Below are positions 14,132 to 22,227 of a DNA stretch of 33,115 nt, in pieces (within the stretch, counting starts at the first letter, position 1; every line of letters starts with the position of its first letter). Source of the DNA: a virus; the IMG/VR virus record IMGVR_UViG_3300010430_000301, positions 1-33,115 of that record. The stretch is one strand, 5' to 3'. Under the pieces are notes generated by a model. The model saw only the letters and a program-made list of their open reading frames with translations, made no database searches and was not told the origin of the DNA. Position numbers and translations under genes: made by a program.

Positions 14132-17100
14132 CGTTGCGGCTGATCGTCATGCTCGGGCTGTCCGCGCTCAGCGCCGCGGCGCAGTACTGCGCGCCTGCGA
14201 TGGAGTTGGTGGAGATCTTTGGCAAGGGGCTCACGGTGTGCGGCCCGGTGACCGCCGTCCCGAGCCAAGAGCGCGAGCTGCTGTACACCATCGCGGACGG
14301 CTCGCCGGAGTTCTCGCCGATGGATCAGGCGTGCGGTACGCGGACGGTCAACGCAGCGTCGGGCTGCATCCCGTGCGGACAGCTCGAGCCCAACACCACC
14401 TACTACATCCACCCGAGCTTCGACGGTTCGACGCACGACGGCTGCCAGACGGCGACCGCGGCTTTCAGTTGCGGCGCGGTGGGCGGGTTCCCCGGCACGG
14501 CGGGCGAAGCGGCCTGCGAGGTCGAGACCGACGCGGACGGCACGAACGAGGTGATCAAGATCCGCACGCCCGACGACGGCGCCGCGCCGGAAGCGCCCGA
14601 TCCGCCTGTCTTCACACGCGCCTGGGACGCCGGTTATACCGAGTCGCCCACGTCGTCGGCGACCGTCGCAACCTCGACCGTGGACAGCGAGTCCGTTGCA
14701 ACGGACTTCCTCGCCAAGGTGGCGGCCGCCGTCGATCTGCTCAAGGCGAACCCCTCGAACACCTACCGGGTCTTTATCCCTGCGTCGACGAAGGTCCGGC
14801 CGGAGAACGACGGGACGACAGCGGCCCCCAAGAAGAACTTCGACATCCCGGCCTGCAACGGCGGCGAGACCGGCTACATCATCATCGAGAGCGAGACGCC
14901 CGACCCGGATGCAATGCCGCCCTATGGCGCGACTCCCACGCGCAACGAGGACTGGGCGGCGATCGAGTTCAACCGCAACGGCCCGCTCATGGAAGCAGAT
15001 GAGCCGCTGCTTGATTTCGCGTCGCCGGCATGCCCGGTCATCCTGCACGGCGTGACGGTCGAGCCGGCTCCGCACGCCCTCAAGGAACGCTGGCAGGAAA
15101 CCGGGACGGCCACCGTGACGCCTGGCGGCACTCACACCAGCGATAGCGTCCTGCTGACGTTTGACAGCGGCGAGCTCACCGACGTCTTCACAACCACCTA
15201 CATGAGCACGGGGATCACGGTGGCGGGCTTGAAGGGCGACCTTTGGCACAACGGCACCAACGAGAACGACGACTATACGGGCTCGACCGCTTGGACTCGC
15301 ACCGGCGACACGATCACGATTCCGAACAATGCGGCGATCGGCACCGCGGGCGCGGCCGTCATCCACAACATCATCTCGCTGCCGTTTACGTCCGCCGCCG
15401 GGGCGCTGCTGGCCACGCCGACCCATCCCTATCTCGACAGCCCGCAGACGGCGATCACCGACATCGCCTCGGGCACGGTGACCACGGCGGCGGTCCACGG
15501 CATCTCGGGCAGCGGGCGCGGCAACCCGGTGTGGGTGCAAGGGACCGAAGAGTGCGCCGGCGGCAGTCTCGACGGCTTCTACCGCAACGCCTCGACCGTC
15601 GACGAAGCGAACGACCGCGGGCGGGACACTTCGACGCTCGACCTGATCGACAACGCCAACGCCGCCATCGGCGATTGCACGCCGGTGGGCGGTACGGTGC
15701 AGATCATCGGCGTGGCGCTCGTGGTCTCCGACAGCTACCCGCACGGCATCTCATGCTTCGTCAGCTTCCCGTCGTCGACGTCGGTGCGGATCGAGCAGTG
15801 CACGGCTGATTCCGGGCTGAGCCGCTTCGTCCCGGACTTGACCGGCGAGACGGGCTTCATCAGCTACGACCCGCCGGTGATTCCGCCGCTGATCCGGCAC
15901 CGCGGCGGCCCGCTGTCGCTAGTCAACGTGAACATCGGCGCACCCCGGCCATGGCGAACCGAGGAGATCATCTTGAGCGAGGGCGCCGGGCTGTATCTGA
16001 CCGGCGTCAATGTCAAAGCTGAGATGTGGCTCCCCGTCGCGCCCAACCCGTATGCCGGCGGCGCGGTCGCCATGACGCGCAACTCCAGCTACAAGCTCAC
16101 CCACCTGGTGCGTTGCGCCGGCTGCAGCGAGCTCATCGTCGGGCCCGGCCGCTTCGAGAGCGGCGGCTGGGCGATCTTCGGCAAGGAGCAAGAAGACTGG
16201 GACGCGCCGCATGACATCCTCAAGCGGCAGCTCGTGCACGTCTTCCCCGATCACTCGATGGGCGGTCTCTCCGGCGTGCTCGAGCACATCCGGCAGCCGG
16301 GCGACGAGTACAAGAGCGGCGTGAACAGGCTGCACTGGATCGGCAACACCTTCATCGGGGCCGGCGAGCACAACGTGCCGGCGGCGGCCACGCTCTATTG
16401 CAAGGTCAACGGCGTGGGCTACGGCTACGCGACCGAGCGGTATTTCTCCTGTCGCAACATCCTGATCGAGAAGAACTTCTTCAGCGCGCCGCGGGGCTTC
16501 TCACTGGCCGATTACGAGCTGGGCAACAACCCCGCGGACGAGTACCGCTGGCTGGTGCACCGCAAGATCGCGATCAACGACAACATCTTTCGGATGCGGG
16601 CCCGCAAGTCGCCCATCGACAACGACTTCATGACCGGCGCTCTGTACACGTCGAGCGGGTTCCATACCACCATGCTCGCCTTGCGCGAGATGGTCGACGT
16701 GGACGTCTCCGGCAACCTCTTCTTACCGACCCTGGGCGATGCGAACGGCAACAACGGCGCGGCGCTGAACAGGTACCTCGAGCTGGGCGACGGCCTCGGC
16801 GGCGGCTTCCGGTTCGAGCACAACCTGGTGATCGACCCGATCATCAACAACGGCAGCTACAACCGCTTCTCGGGATCGTGGGCGGCGTCAGTGGAAGCGA
16901 AGCTGCTGTCCAACGGCGGGGCTTCGGGGCTGGTCGACATCGCGAACAACGCGGTCGCCTACTGCCAGCTCGGCACCGCGGACCCGGACTATACCGAGAC
17001 CGAGGCCGACGCCTGCACACAGGGCGCGACCTACTGGAACGAGACGGGCTACGCCACGGCGTTCTCGCGAGCCACCTGCAACGCCGTGGAGAGCTGCAAG

Positions 17101-17475
17101 ACGCGCGCCGAGATCCTGATCAACACGGGAACCCTGGAGTCGCAGGCCGCCTACAGCGCCTACGGGCCGCGCCCCAGCATCGCCGGGGTGCTCGACGCCA
17201 TGGGCGTGATCCGCGACGTGACAGCGGAGCGCAGCCTGGACGGGACCGCAGCCACGATCGCCTACCACGCACCGGATGCGGCGATGGCCTGCAAGACGAT
17301 CTACGCCTTGACCAGCGTCGACATGGACCGCGACTCCTCGGGCGTGGAGGCGGCGTGGGATTCGACCGGCACACAGGCGCGCGAAGTCGAGATCGAGGGC
17401 CTGACGCCGGGCGAGAGCTACCAGATCCGCATTCGTTGCAGATACCAGGACGGACTGGCGCGCGGGGTGATCTAA
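14128..17475 (+). CDS. Large secreted-type right-handed beta-helix protein
   Basis: 1115 residues from a GTG overlapping the previous stop. Signal peptide MTLRLIVMLGLSALSAAAQ. The first 150 residues are Cys-rich (CAPAM, TVCGP, QACG, GCIPCG, DGCQT, FSCG) with an FnIII-like strand (LEPNTTYYIHPSFDG). From about residue 620 to 945 there are repeated helix coils of the pectate-lyase/tailspike type: LTGVNVKAEM, LHWIGNTFIG, CRNILIEKNFF, IAINDNIFRM, VDVSGNLFLP, FEHNLVIDP, VDIANNAVAY. The last 90 residues look like an FnIII domain (LTPGESYQIRIRC). Such beta helices in phages often degrade or bind polysaccharides. No catalytic residues can be named. High cysteine content with a signal peptide suggests folding outside the cytoplasm. 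Confidence 0.78.
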   Translation: MTLRLIVMLGLSALSAAAQYCAPAMELVEIFGKGLTVCGPVTAVPSQERELLYTIADGSPEFSPMDQACGTRTVNAASGCIPCGQLEPNTTYYIHPSFDGSTHDGCQTATAAFSCGAVGGFPGTAGEAACEVETDADGTNEVIKIRTPDDGAAPEAPDPPVFTRAWDAGYTESPTSSATVATSTVDSESVATDFLAKVAAAVDLLKANPSNTYRVFIPASTKVRPENDGTTAAPKKNFDIPACNGGETGYIIIESETPDPDAMPPYGATPTRNEDWAAIEFNRNGPLMEADEPLLDFASPACPVILHGVTVEPAPHALKERWQETGTATVTPGGTHTSDSVLLTFDSGELTDVFTTTYMSTGITVAGLKGDLWHNGTNENDDYTGSTAWTRTGDTITIPNNAAIGTAGAAVIHNIISLPFTSAAGALLATPTHPYLDSPQTAITDIASGTVTTAAVHGISGSGRGNPVWVQGTEECAGGSLDGFYRNASTVDEANDRGRDTSTLDLIDNANAAIGDCTPVGGTVQIIGVALVVSDSYPHGISCFVSFPSSTSVRIEQCTADSGLSRFVPDLTGETGFISYDPPVIPPLIRHRGGPLSLVNVNIGAPRPWRTEEIILSEGAGLYLTGVNVKAEMWLPVAPNPYAGGAVAMTRNSSYKLTHLVRCAGCSELIVGPGRFESGGWAIFGKEQEDWDAPHDILKRQLVHVFPDHSMGGLSGVLEHIRQPGDEYKSGVNRLHWIGNTFIGAGEHNVPAAATLYCKVNGVGYGYATERYFSCRNILIEKNFFSAPRGFSLADYELGNNPADEYRWLVHRKIAINDNIFRMRARKSPIDNDFMTGALYTSSGFHTTMLALREMVDVDVSGNLFLPTLGDANGNNGAALNRYLELGDGLGGGFRFEHNLVIDPIINNGSYNRFSGSWAASVEAKLLSNGGASGLVDIANNAVAYCQLGTADPDYTETEADACTQGATYWNETGYATAFSRATCNAVESCKTRAEILINTGTLESQAAYSAYGPRPSIAGVLDAMGVIRDVTAERSLDGTAATIAYHAPDAAMACKTIYALTSVDMDRDSSGVEAAWDSTGTQAREVEIEGLTPGESYQIRIRCRYQDGLARGVI

Positions 17476-17479
17476 AGCC

Positions 17480-17830
17480 ATGAGCAAGAAGCTGATCCAT
17501 CTAGAAAAATCCGACGCCGAGCTCGGCATCATTTGGGGCTGGGTCTCCGCCGCCGACGTGGTCGACCTCGACGACGAGATCGTCCCGCAGGCTGAGCTGG
17601 TGCGGGCCTGGTACCGCTTCATGGAGGACTACTACGACGGCGCGGCCGACATCCGCGACAACCACGGCGAGCCCGCCGCGGCCGTCATCATCGAGTCCAC
17701 CCTGGAGTGGCGCGCCGGCTCGCTGCGCGCCTGGGTCGGCGTCAGGCTGCGCAGCGACGAGCTGCGCGAAGCCGCCCGCAACGGCGATATCAGCGGCTTC
17801 TCCATCGGCGGCAGCGCCACCCCGGAATAA
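17480..17830 (+). CDS. XkdF-like prohead protease
   Basis: 116 residues, shorter than full XkdF. It carries the core of the XkdF-type (Peptidase_S78_2) serine protease: GIIWGWVSAADVVDLDDEIV, a DNH with H62, a VIIES strand, and the hallmark GFSIGG with S108. The enzyme cleaves the capsid N-terminus and scaffold during prohead maturation. In PBSX-type phages the protease is a longer protein whose C-terminal part is missing here; the expected next motif appears instead at the N-terminus of the capsid protein. The ATG lies 5 nt after the previous stop. The gene is separated from the capsid gene by a secreted-type protein. Confidence 0.8.
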   Translation: MSKKLIHLEKSDAELGIIWGWVSAADVVDLDDEIVPQAELVRAWYRFMEDYYDGAADIRDNHGEPAAAVIIESTLEWRAGSLRAWVGVRLRSDELREAARNGDISGFSIGGSATPE

Positions 17831-17875
17831 AGCCCGCTAATCTGCAAAATCTGCCCGAAAATCCCCGCATATCAA

Positions 17876-17895
17876 GGGGCGCGGAACTTCGCCCC
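17876..17895 (+). terminator. GGGGCG/CGCCCC hairpin after protease gene
   Basis: Six perfect G-C pairs with an 8-nt loop (CGGAACTT), in the 149-nt gap after the protease gene. No T-run follows, so it is a weak candidate for a terminator or attenuator; it may instead be an mRNA-processing or stability hairpin. Confidence 0.3.
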
Positions 17896-17979
17896 CTGGC
17901 AACATCAGAGTCGTAACCACGGCGCGTCCCGACGGGCGCTCCACGGATTTTCAGTCAAAGCGAAGGGGCGGAGACTGAT

Positions 17980-18564
17980 GTGCGATTCAAAGGTTTGCTC
18001 GGCGCGCTGGCGCTGATTGTGTGTATGGCGGCCGCGCCGCTGGCGGCCGAGACCGTTCAGTGCGGCGACCGTGAGGTCTTCCTCACGCCGTTCAACTCGG
18101 CCAACCCGTGCGGCGACGCGGTGGTGACCACGGACGAGACGCCGCTCGAGTTCCTGCTGGTGTTCGGCCCGCCGCCCGAGAACCAGAGCGGCAAGGATTC
18201 CAGCCTGCGCAACCGGCTGGCGCGCCTCGAGTACTCCCAACGCCTGGCAACCTTCGGCGGATTGATCGATCCGCCCGCCGGGTGGGAGGCCAAGGCCGCC
18301 GCGCTGGCGAGCTGGGGCCTGGGCGAGCCGATCTTCTACGCGGTCCGCTCCGGCAAGTTCGTCGCCGAGTACGTCCGCTTCCCCAACGCCCTGTTCTTGC
18401 CCGTGCAAGCCGCGGTGAGCGCCTTCGAGCGCGCTCCGCAACTCGTCCTGCTGCAACACCAGGTGAAGGTGATCCAGGCCGGCTACTGCCTGCCCGCCAC
18501 CGCGCCGGGGCTGCCCGGTTGGATGGAGCTGCGGAACAGCCGCAACTGCGGCCAAGGGGAATAG
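17980..18564 (+). CDS. Secreted-type small protein between protease and capsid genes
   Basis: 194 residues. GTG start with AAGGGGCGGAG about 8-15 nt upstream. Signal peptide: MRFKGLLGALALIVCMAAAPLAA, cleavage near A-A-E. The mature part has four cysteines (near residues 28, 43 and two close to the C-terminus) which could form two disulfides. The rest is helical (LRNRLARLEYSQRLATFGG, ALASWGLGEPIFYAV). I do not recognise the family. It is the fourth signal-peptide gene in the late operon and splits protease from capsid. A role on the host surface, such as superinfection exclusion, is a guess; a head-surface role is another. Confidence 0.65.
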   Translation: MRFKGLLGALALIVCMAAAPLAAETVQCGDREVFLTPFNSANPCGDAVVTTDETPLEFLLVFGPPPENQSGKDSSLRNRLARLEYSQRLATFGGLIDPPAGWEAKAAALASWGLGEPIFYAVRSGKFVAEYVRFPNALFLPVQAAVSAFERAPQLVLLQHQVKVIQAGYCLPATAPGLPGWMELRNSRNCGQGE

Positions 18565-18572
18565 GCGCACCC

Positions 18573-20165
18573 ATGGCGAAAACGCTGCGCGATCTGGAAA
18601 TCAACGAGTTCTCCATCGTTCGGGGGAGCGGCGCGCAGCCCGCCAACCCCCAAGCGGTGGCGTTCGTTTACAAGACGGCCGACGGCCAAGGAGATGAGGA
18701 CGACATGCAGAAGAGCCAGGAAAAGCCCTCGGCCGACCCGGTCGAGAAGAAAGGCATCGTCGACACGGTCAAGCAAGTGCTGAAGGACTATACCTTCCGC
18801 ACGGAGATCGTCGAGACTTTCGAGGACGGCTCGGCGAGCACGGCCAAGGCCGCCGACTCCGCCCCCAAGCCGGCGGAGAAATCCGAGCCCGCCGAGCCCG
18901 CCGAGCCCACGCAGAAGGCCAAGACCGCCGACATCGGCGAGGCCGTGCAGAAGGCCGTCTCCGGCGCTGTCGGCCCGCTGGTCGAGGCCGTGGGCGCGAT
19001 CGCCAAGGGCGTGGAAGAGATGGGCGGCCGGGTCGCCGCGCTCGAAGCACAGCCCGCCGGCTCGCAGGGCGTGCACAAGTCCTCCAGCCACATCGTGGTC
19101 AAGTCCAACGCACAGTTCCCCGGCTTCACCAAGCAGCTCATGGAGTCCGCCGGCCTCACGCCGGGTCAGAAGCTGTCGAAAGCGGTGATCTCCGGCCAGG
19201 TGGCCGGCTGGACCGCCGGCATGGCGCACGATGAGGCCGACCGCTTCATCGATTACGTCGTCAACGAGAGCGTGCTGCTCAACCGCATCCGGCGCGAGCC
19301 GATGAACACCCGCACCAAGGACGTCGACAAGATCGGCCTCGGCGCGGACGTCTTCCGCCTGGGCACGCCGGGCGTGGACCCCGGCGACACCGTCTCGGTT
19401 TCCGCCCCCACGGCCGTTACGCTCACCACGCAGGAGATCGTCTCCATCGTCTCCATCGGCGACGACACGCTGGAAGACAACATCGAAGGCGACGCCTTCG
19501 TGCAGCACCTGCTGCGGATGATCGCCGACGCGGGCGCCAACGAGCTCGAGTACGCGCTCTTCTTCGGCGACACCGCCGGCTCGGCGGGCGCCCACATCAA
19601 AACGCGCTGGGACGGCGTGGACAAGCAGGCTCGCGCGGCCGGCGCACACATCGTGGACGCCACCGGCGACTCCGACCGCTACTTCCCCGATGCGCTCGCC
19701 GTGAAGGCCACCAAGCTGGTGAAGGCGCTGCCGACGAAGTACCGCCGCAACGCCGACCGCATGGCGATGATCATGCACCCGGACCTGAAGCTGGACGTCA
19801 GCGACAAGCTGGCGGCCCTGGACAGCGCGCAGGCCTACGCCAACATCGTCGGCTCCGGCGAGATGCGGCTGAAGAACCAGCCCATCGTCGAGATGCCGCT
19901 GATGCGCCGCGACGTGCTCTACACGTTCGACCCCGGCGGCGGCGACGTCAACTACCAGAACGGCACGATGGTCTACTACCTCGACCCGCGCAACGTCATC
20001 TGGGGCGTGCAGCGCGACATCCGCATCGAGCCCATGCGGCAACCCCGCAAGCGGGCCACGGACTTCGTGATCACCATGCGGGCCGACGTGAAGATCGAGA
20101 ACGCCGACGCGATCGCGATCTACGATCACCTGCTCATCAACGGCGACGTCTCGGTGGTTCCGTAG
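18573..20165 (+). CDS. Major capsid protein with XkdF-like N-terminal extension
   Basis: 530 residues. ATG with AAGGGGA about 12 nt upstream. Residues 1-40 (LEINEFSIVRGSGAQPANPQ) match the motif that follows the protease core in XkdF-type proteins. Residues about 45-170 are charged, Ala/Pro/Glu-rich and partly helical, like a scaffold (delta) domain: KQVLKDYTFRTEIVE, AVSGAVGPLVEAVGAIAKG, MGGRVAALEAQ. From about 175 the HK97-fold capsid begins (FPGFTKQLMESAGLTPGQKL), with EIVSIVSIGDDTLEDNIEGD and MIMHPDLKLDVSDKLA. The extension is probably removed by the protease at 17480. The combination of extension, scaffold and capsid in one chain is read from the sequence; the cleavage is inferred. Confidence 0.88.
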   Translation: MAKTLRDLEINEFSIVRGSGAQPANPQAVAFVYKTADGQGDEDDMQKSQEKPSADPVEKKGIVDTVKQVLKDYTFRTEIVETFEDGSASTAKAADSAPKPAEKSEPAEPAEPTQKAKTADIGEAVQKAVSGAVGPLVEAVGAIAKGVEEMGGRVAALEAQPAGSQGVHKSSSHIVVKSNAQFPGFTKQLMESAGLTPGQKLSKAVISGQVAGWTAGMAHDEADRFIDYVVNESVLLNRIRREPMNTRTKDVDKIGLGADVFRLGTPGVDPGDTVSVSAPTAVTLTTQEIVSIVSIGDDTLEDNIEGDAFVQHLLRMIADAGANELEYALFFGDTAGSAGAHIKTRWDGVDKQARAAGAHIVDATGDSDRYFPDALAVKATKLVKALPTKYRRNADRMAMIMHPDLKLDVSDKLAALDSAQAYANIVGSGEMRLKNQPIVEMPLMRRDVLYTFDPGGGDVNYQNGTMVYYLDPRNVIWGVQRDIRIEPMRQPRKRATDFVITMRADVKIENADAIAIYDHLLINGDVSVVP

Positions 20166-20197
20166 AAGCCGCCCGCCGACTAGCTTGCAACCGAACC

Positions 20198-20220
20198 GGG
20201 CGGGCCACAGCGGCCCGCCC
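20198..20220 (+). terminator. GC hairpin after capsid gene
   Basis: Perfect 9-bp stem GGGCGGGCC / GGCCCGCCC with the 5-nt loop ACAGC, 32 nt after the capsid stop. No T-run follows. Such a hairpin could stabilise the abundant capsid mRNA or partly stop transcription beyond it. Confidence 0.4.
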
Positions 20221-20261
20221 CCACTCGCAACCAAACGAAACAGGAGAGGGGTTGAAAAATC

Positions 20262-20606
20262 ATGCCGACCAAGAAGAAGACCGAGGAGCCCGAAAACACC
20301 GCCGCCGCCGCCGCCGAAGCGGCCGCAACCGAGAAGCCCGCCGAGAAGCCCGCCGCGAAGGCCAAGCCCGCCGCGGAAGCGCCGCCGCGCTACGTGGTCT
20401 ACCAGAAGCGCACCGGCAGCTACGGCATCGCCGGCATCACCTTCCCGCCGTTCAAGCCGATCGCCGCGCCGGCCGCCCTGTGCGACCGCATCGAAGGCGC
20501 CATCGGCCCGGACGTGCTGCGCGTCTTCGCCGACGAAGACAAGGCCAAATCCAACGTGCAGCAGCTCCGCGACAAGCTGATGCCCAAGATCGGCGCGGAC
20601 GACTAG
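20262..20606 (+). CDS. Small Ala/Lys/Pro-rich protein after capsid
   Basis: 114 residues with AGGAGAGGGG upstream of the ATG. The N-terminal 40 residues are a low-complexity Ala/Lys/Glu/Pro tail; the C-terminal 70 (RYVVYQKRTGSYGIAGITF, then DVLRVFADEDKAKSNVQQL) look folded. Small proteins at this place between capsid and head-tail connector include decoration or head-fibre base proteins, but I see no match. Position-based only. Confidence 0.55.
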   Translation: MPTKKKTEEPENTAAAAAEAAATEKPAEKPAAKAKPAAEAPPRYVVYQKRTGSYGIAGITFPPFKPIAAPAALCDRIEGAIGPDVLRVFADEDKAKSNVQQLRDKLMPKIGADD

Positions 20607-20630
20607 GGAGCCTTACTCGAGTAACTCACC

Positions 20631-21506
20631 ATGGCGGCGGCGACCACAGTTGACATCAGCCCGCTCGCGGGCGACCCCGGCGATACGGTGACCCTCACCG
20701 GCGCCGGGATCGTCAACGGCGCCGCCGTCCAGTTCCGCGGGGCCAACCGCACCCTCAACGCTCCCGGCGGCTTCGTCAGCTCCGGCGAGATCACCGCCGT
20801 CGTCCCCATCTTCGAAGGCTCGGCGGAAGTGCTCGAGGTCTCCGTCGTCAACCCCGGCGAGGTCGCGAGCAATGAGCAGAGCTTCGCGCTGGCCGCCTGG
20901 CCGCCGGTGGAGGTTCGCCGCCCGCTGTGCAGCCTCGCCCAGGTCAAGGAGCGCATGCAGCTCGACGCCTCCGACCACGGGGCTGACGACGCGCTGCTCA
21001 GCCTCATCAGCACCGCCTCGGCGCAGATCGAGGCCTACTGCAAGCGCAGCTTCGGCAAAGTCCTCTCGATCGCCGACGAGCTCCACAGCGGCAACGGCAC
21101 GGCCGTGCTGCAAACCAAGGAAACGCCCATCGTCGCCGTCAGCTCGCTCTCTATCGACGCCGTGCTGATCGACCCGGCCGACTACGCGGTCACGCCCGAG
21201 GCGATCCAGCTCCGGCAGACCGAAGAGTACTCGGCGCGATTGCGCGGCGTGCAACGGCTCTTCGGGCAGGGCTTGCAGAACGTGGCCGTCAGCTACACCG
21301 CCGGCTATGCGTTCGTGCCCAAGCTGATCTCCGACGCGGCTGTGATGCAGGTGCAGTACCTGCGCAACGTCGGCTCGCACGTCGGCATCCGCTCGGAGTC
21401 GAGCAACGCCGCCGACTTCTCCACGCAGTTCCACCACACCGGCCTCGCCACGCAGGTCCAGGTCGTCGCCAACCGCTTCCGGCGCTCGGCGCTGAGGCTG
21501 ATATGA
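20631..21506 (+). CDS. Head-tail connector with N-terminal IPT/TIG-like domain
   Basis: 291 residues. The first 90 residues look like an IPT/TIG Ig-like fold: PLAGDPGDTVTLTGAGIVNG, AAVQFRGANRTLN, GEITAVVP, VSVVNPGEVASNEQSF. From about 100 the sequence is the gp6-like connector: LCSLAQVKERMQLDASDHGA, DDALLSLISTASAQIEAYCK, a beta block, then VSYTAGYAF. Connectors of this type form the ring between portal and tail. The N-terminal Ig domain is an extra piece and may point outward as a decoration. The combination is seen directly; the fold of the first domain is inferred. ATGA overlap with the next gene. Confidence 0.8.
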   Translation: MAAATTVDISPLAGDPGDTVTLTGAGIVNGAAVQFRGANRTLNAPGGFVSSGEITAVVPIFEGSAEVLEVSVVNPGEVASNEQSFALAAWPPVEVRRPLCSLAQVKERMQLDASDHGADDALLSLISTASAQIEAYCKRSFGKVLSIADELHSGNGTAVLQTKETPIVAVSSLSIDAVLIDPADYAVTPEAIQLRQTEEYSARLRGVQRLFGQGLQNVAVSYTAGYAFVPKLISDAAVMQVQYLRNVGSHVGIRSESSNAADFSTQFHHTGLATQVQVVANRFRRSALRLI

Positions 21507-22030
21507 GCTGGGACTTCCGCATCGATTTCGAGAACGCCGACGCCGTCACGGCCGAGGTGCTGCGCCGGCTGCGTGAGCGCCGCGAATCGCTCGCCCGCAT
21601 CCCCGCGGCGGCGGTGCGGCGCGGCGTGTTCGAGCTGCAAGCGCTGGTGCAGAAGAACATCGCGGGCCTGCGCCGCACGCCCGGCGCGGGCTCCACCACG
21701 CCCACCATGATCCGCTCGGTCACCGTGCGCGTGGGCGAAGAAGACGGCCGCACCGTGGGCGAGGTCGGCACGCACCTGCTGCTGCTGCTGTGGCTGGAGC
21801 GCGGCACCGGCCTGCACGGGCCCAAGAAGCGCAAGTACGAGATCCGGCCCAAGAACAAGGCCGGGCTCTTCTGGGGCGCCTATACGCCCGACGGCCGCCC
21901 CGTCATCCGCAAGAAGGTGCTGCACCCCGGCATCAAGCCGCGCCGCCCCTTCGCCCGCGCCGCCGCGGCCTATCTGCCGCGCTTCGTCAGCGTCGTCGAG
22001 CAAGAAGTCGCCAAGGAGGCCCGCAACTGA
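21503..22030 (+). CDS. HK97 gp10-like tail completion/head-tail joining protein
   Basis: 175 residues from an ATG overlapping the connector stop. Matches the gp10-like pattern: an N-terminal helix (VTAEVLRRLRERRESLARIP), a long beta part with WLERGTG, KKRKYEIRPK and a C-terminal HPGIKPRRPFARAAAAYL, with the late Pro-x-Pro-Phe motif seen in this family. It joins the head connector to the tail end. ATGA overlap with the next small gene. Confidence 0.75.
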   Translation: MSWDFRIDFENADAVTAEVLRRLRERRESLARIPAAAVRRGVFELQALVQKNIAGLRRTPGAGSTTPTMIRSVTVRVGEEDGRTVGEVGTHLLLLLWLERGTGLHGPKKRKYEIRPKNKAGLFWGAYTPDGRPVIRKKVLHPGIKPRRPFARAAAAYLPRFVSVVEQEVAKEARN

Positions 22031-22227
22031 TGGCCGCCTTCAACCCGATCGCATGCCCGTTCTGCGGCGAGGATGATTTCGACAAGGTCGGCCTCAAGAA
22101 CCACCTGCTGCGCTACTGCGGCGAGTTCAGCGACGTGCAGTCGGTCGAGGAGGAGCGCGCAGCGCACCAAGAACTGCTCACAGCTCACCGCTCACCGCTC
22201 ACCACCGGAGCCCCCGATGGCCGCTGA
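22030..22227 (+). CDS. Small C2HC zinc-finger protein
   Basis: 65 residues. One clear finger, CPFCGEDDFDKVGLKNHLL with a following RYC: C-x2-C-x12-H-x4-C, close to a C2H2 finger. The C-terminal end (ELLTAHRSPLTT) is encoded by the GCTCACC heptamer repeat, which means the stop may have been pushed downstream by repeat insertion. ATG overlaps the previous stop. Finger pattern is clear; function unknown. It could bind nucleic acid or assist tail assembly. Confidence 0.65.
   Translation: MAAFNPIACPFCGEDDFDKVGLKNHLLRYCGEFSDVQSVEEERAAHQELLTAHRSPLTTGAPDGR
22176..22203 (+). repeat. GCTCACC heptamer array, copy 1
   Basis: Four tandem 7-nt units (GCTCACA then three GCTCACC), starting inside the zinc-finger gene's 3' end and finishing 13 nt before the ATG of the tail protein at 22217, just before its CGGAG ribosome-binding site. 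A second array is at 26633-26667. Confidence 0.85.

Noticed and set aside
10140-17475. Diversity-generating retroelement acting on the fibre genes
   Set aside because: No reverse transcriptase gene and no template-like repeat with A-specific changes is seen.
22176-22203. Iteron-type origin or CRISPR
   Set aside because: Units are only 7 nt and directly abut a ribosome-binding site; no origin genes nearby.
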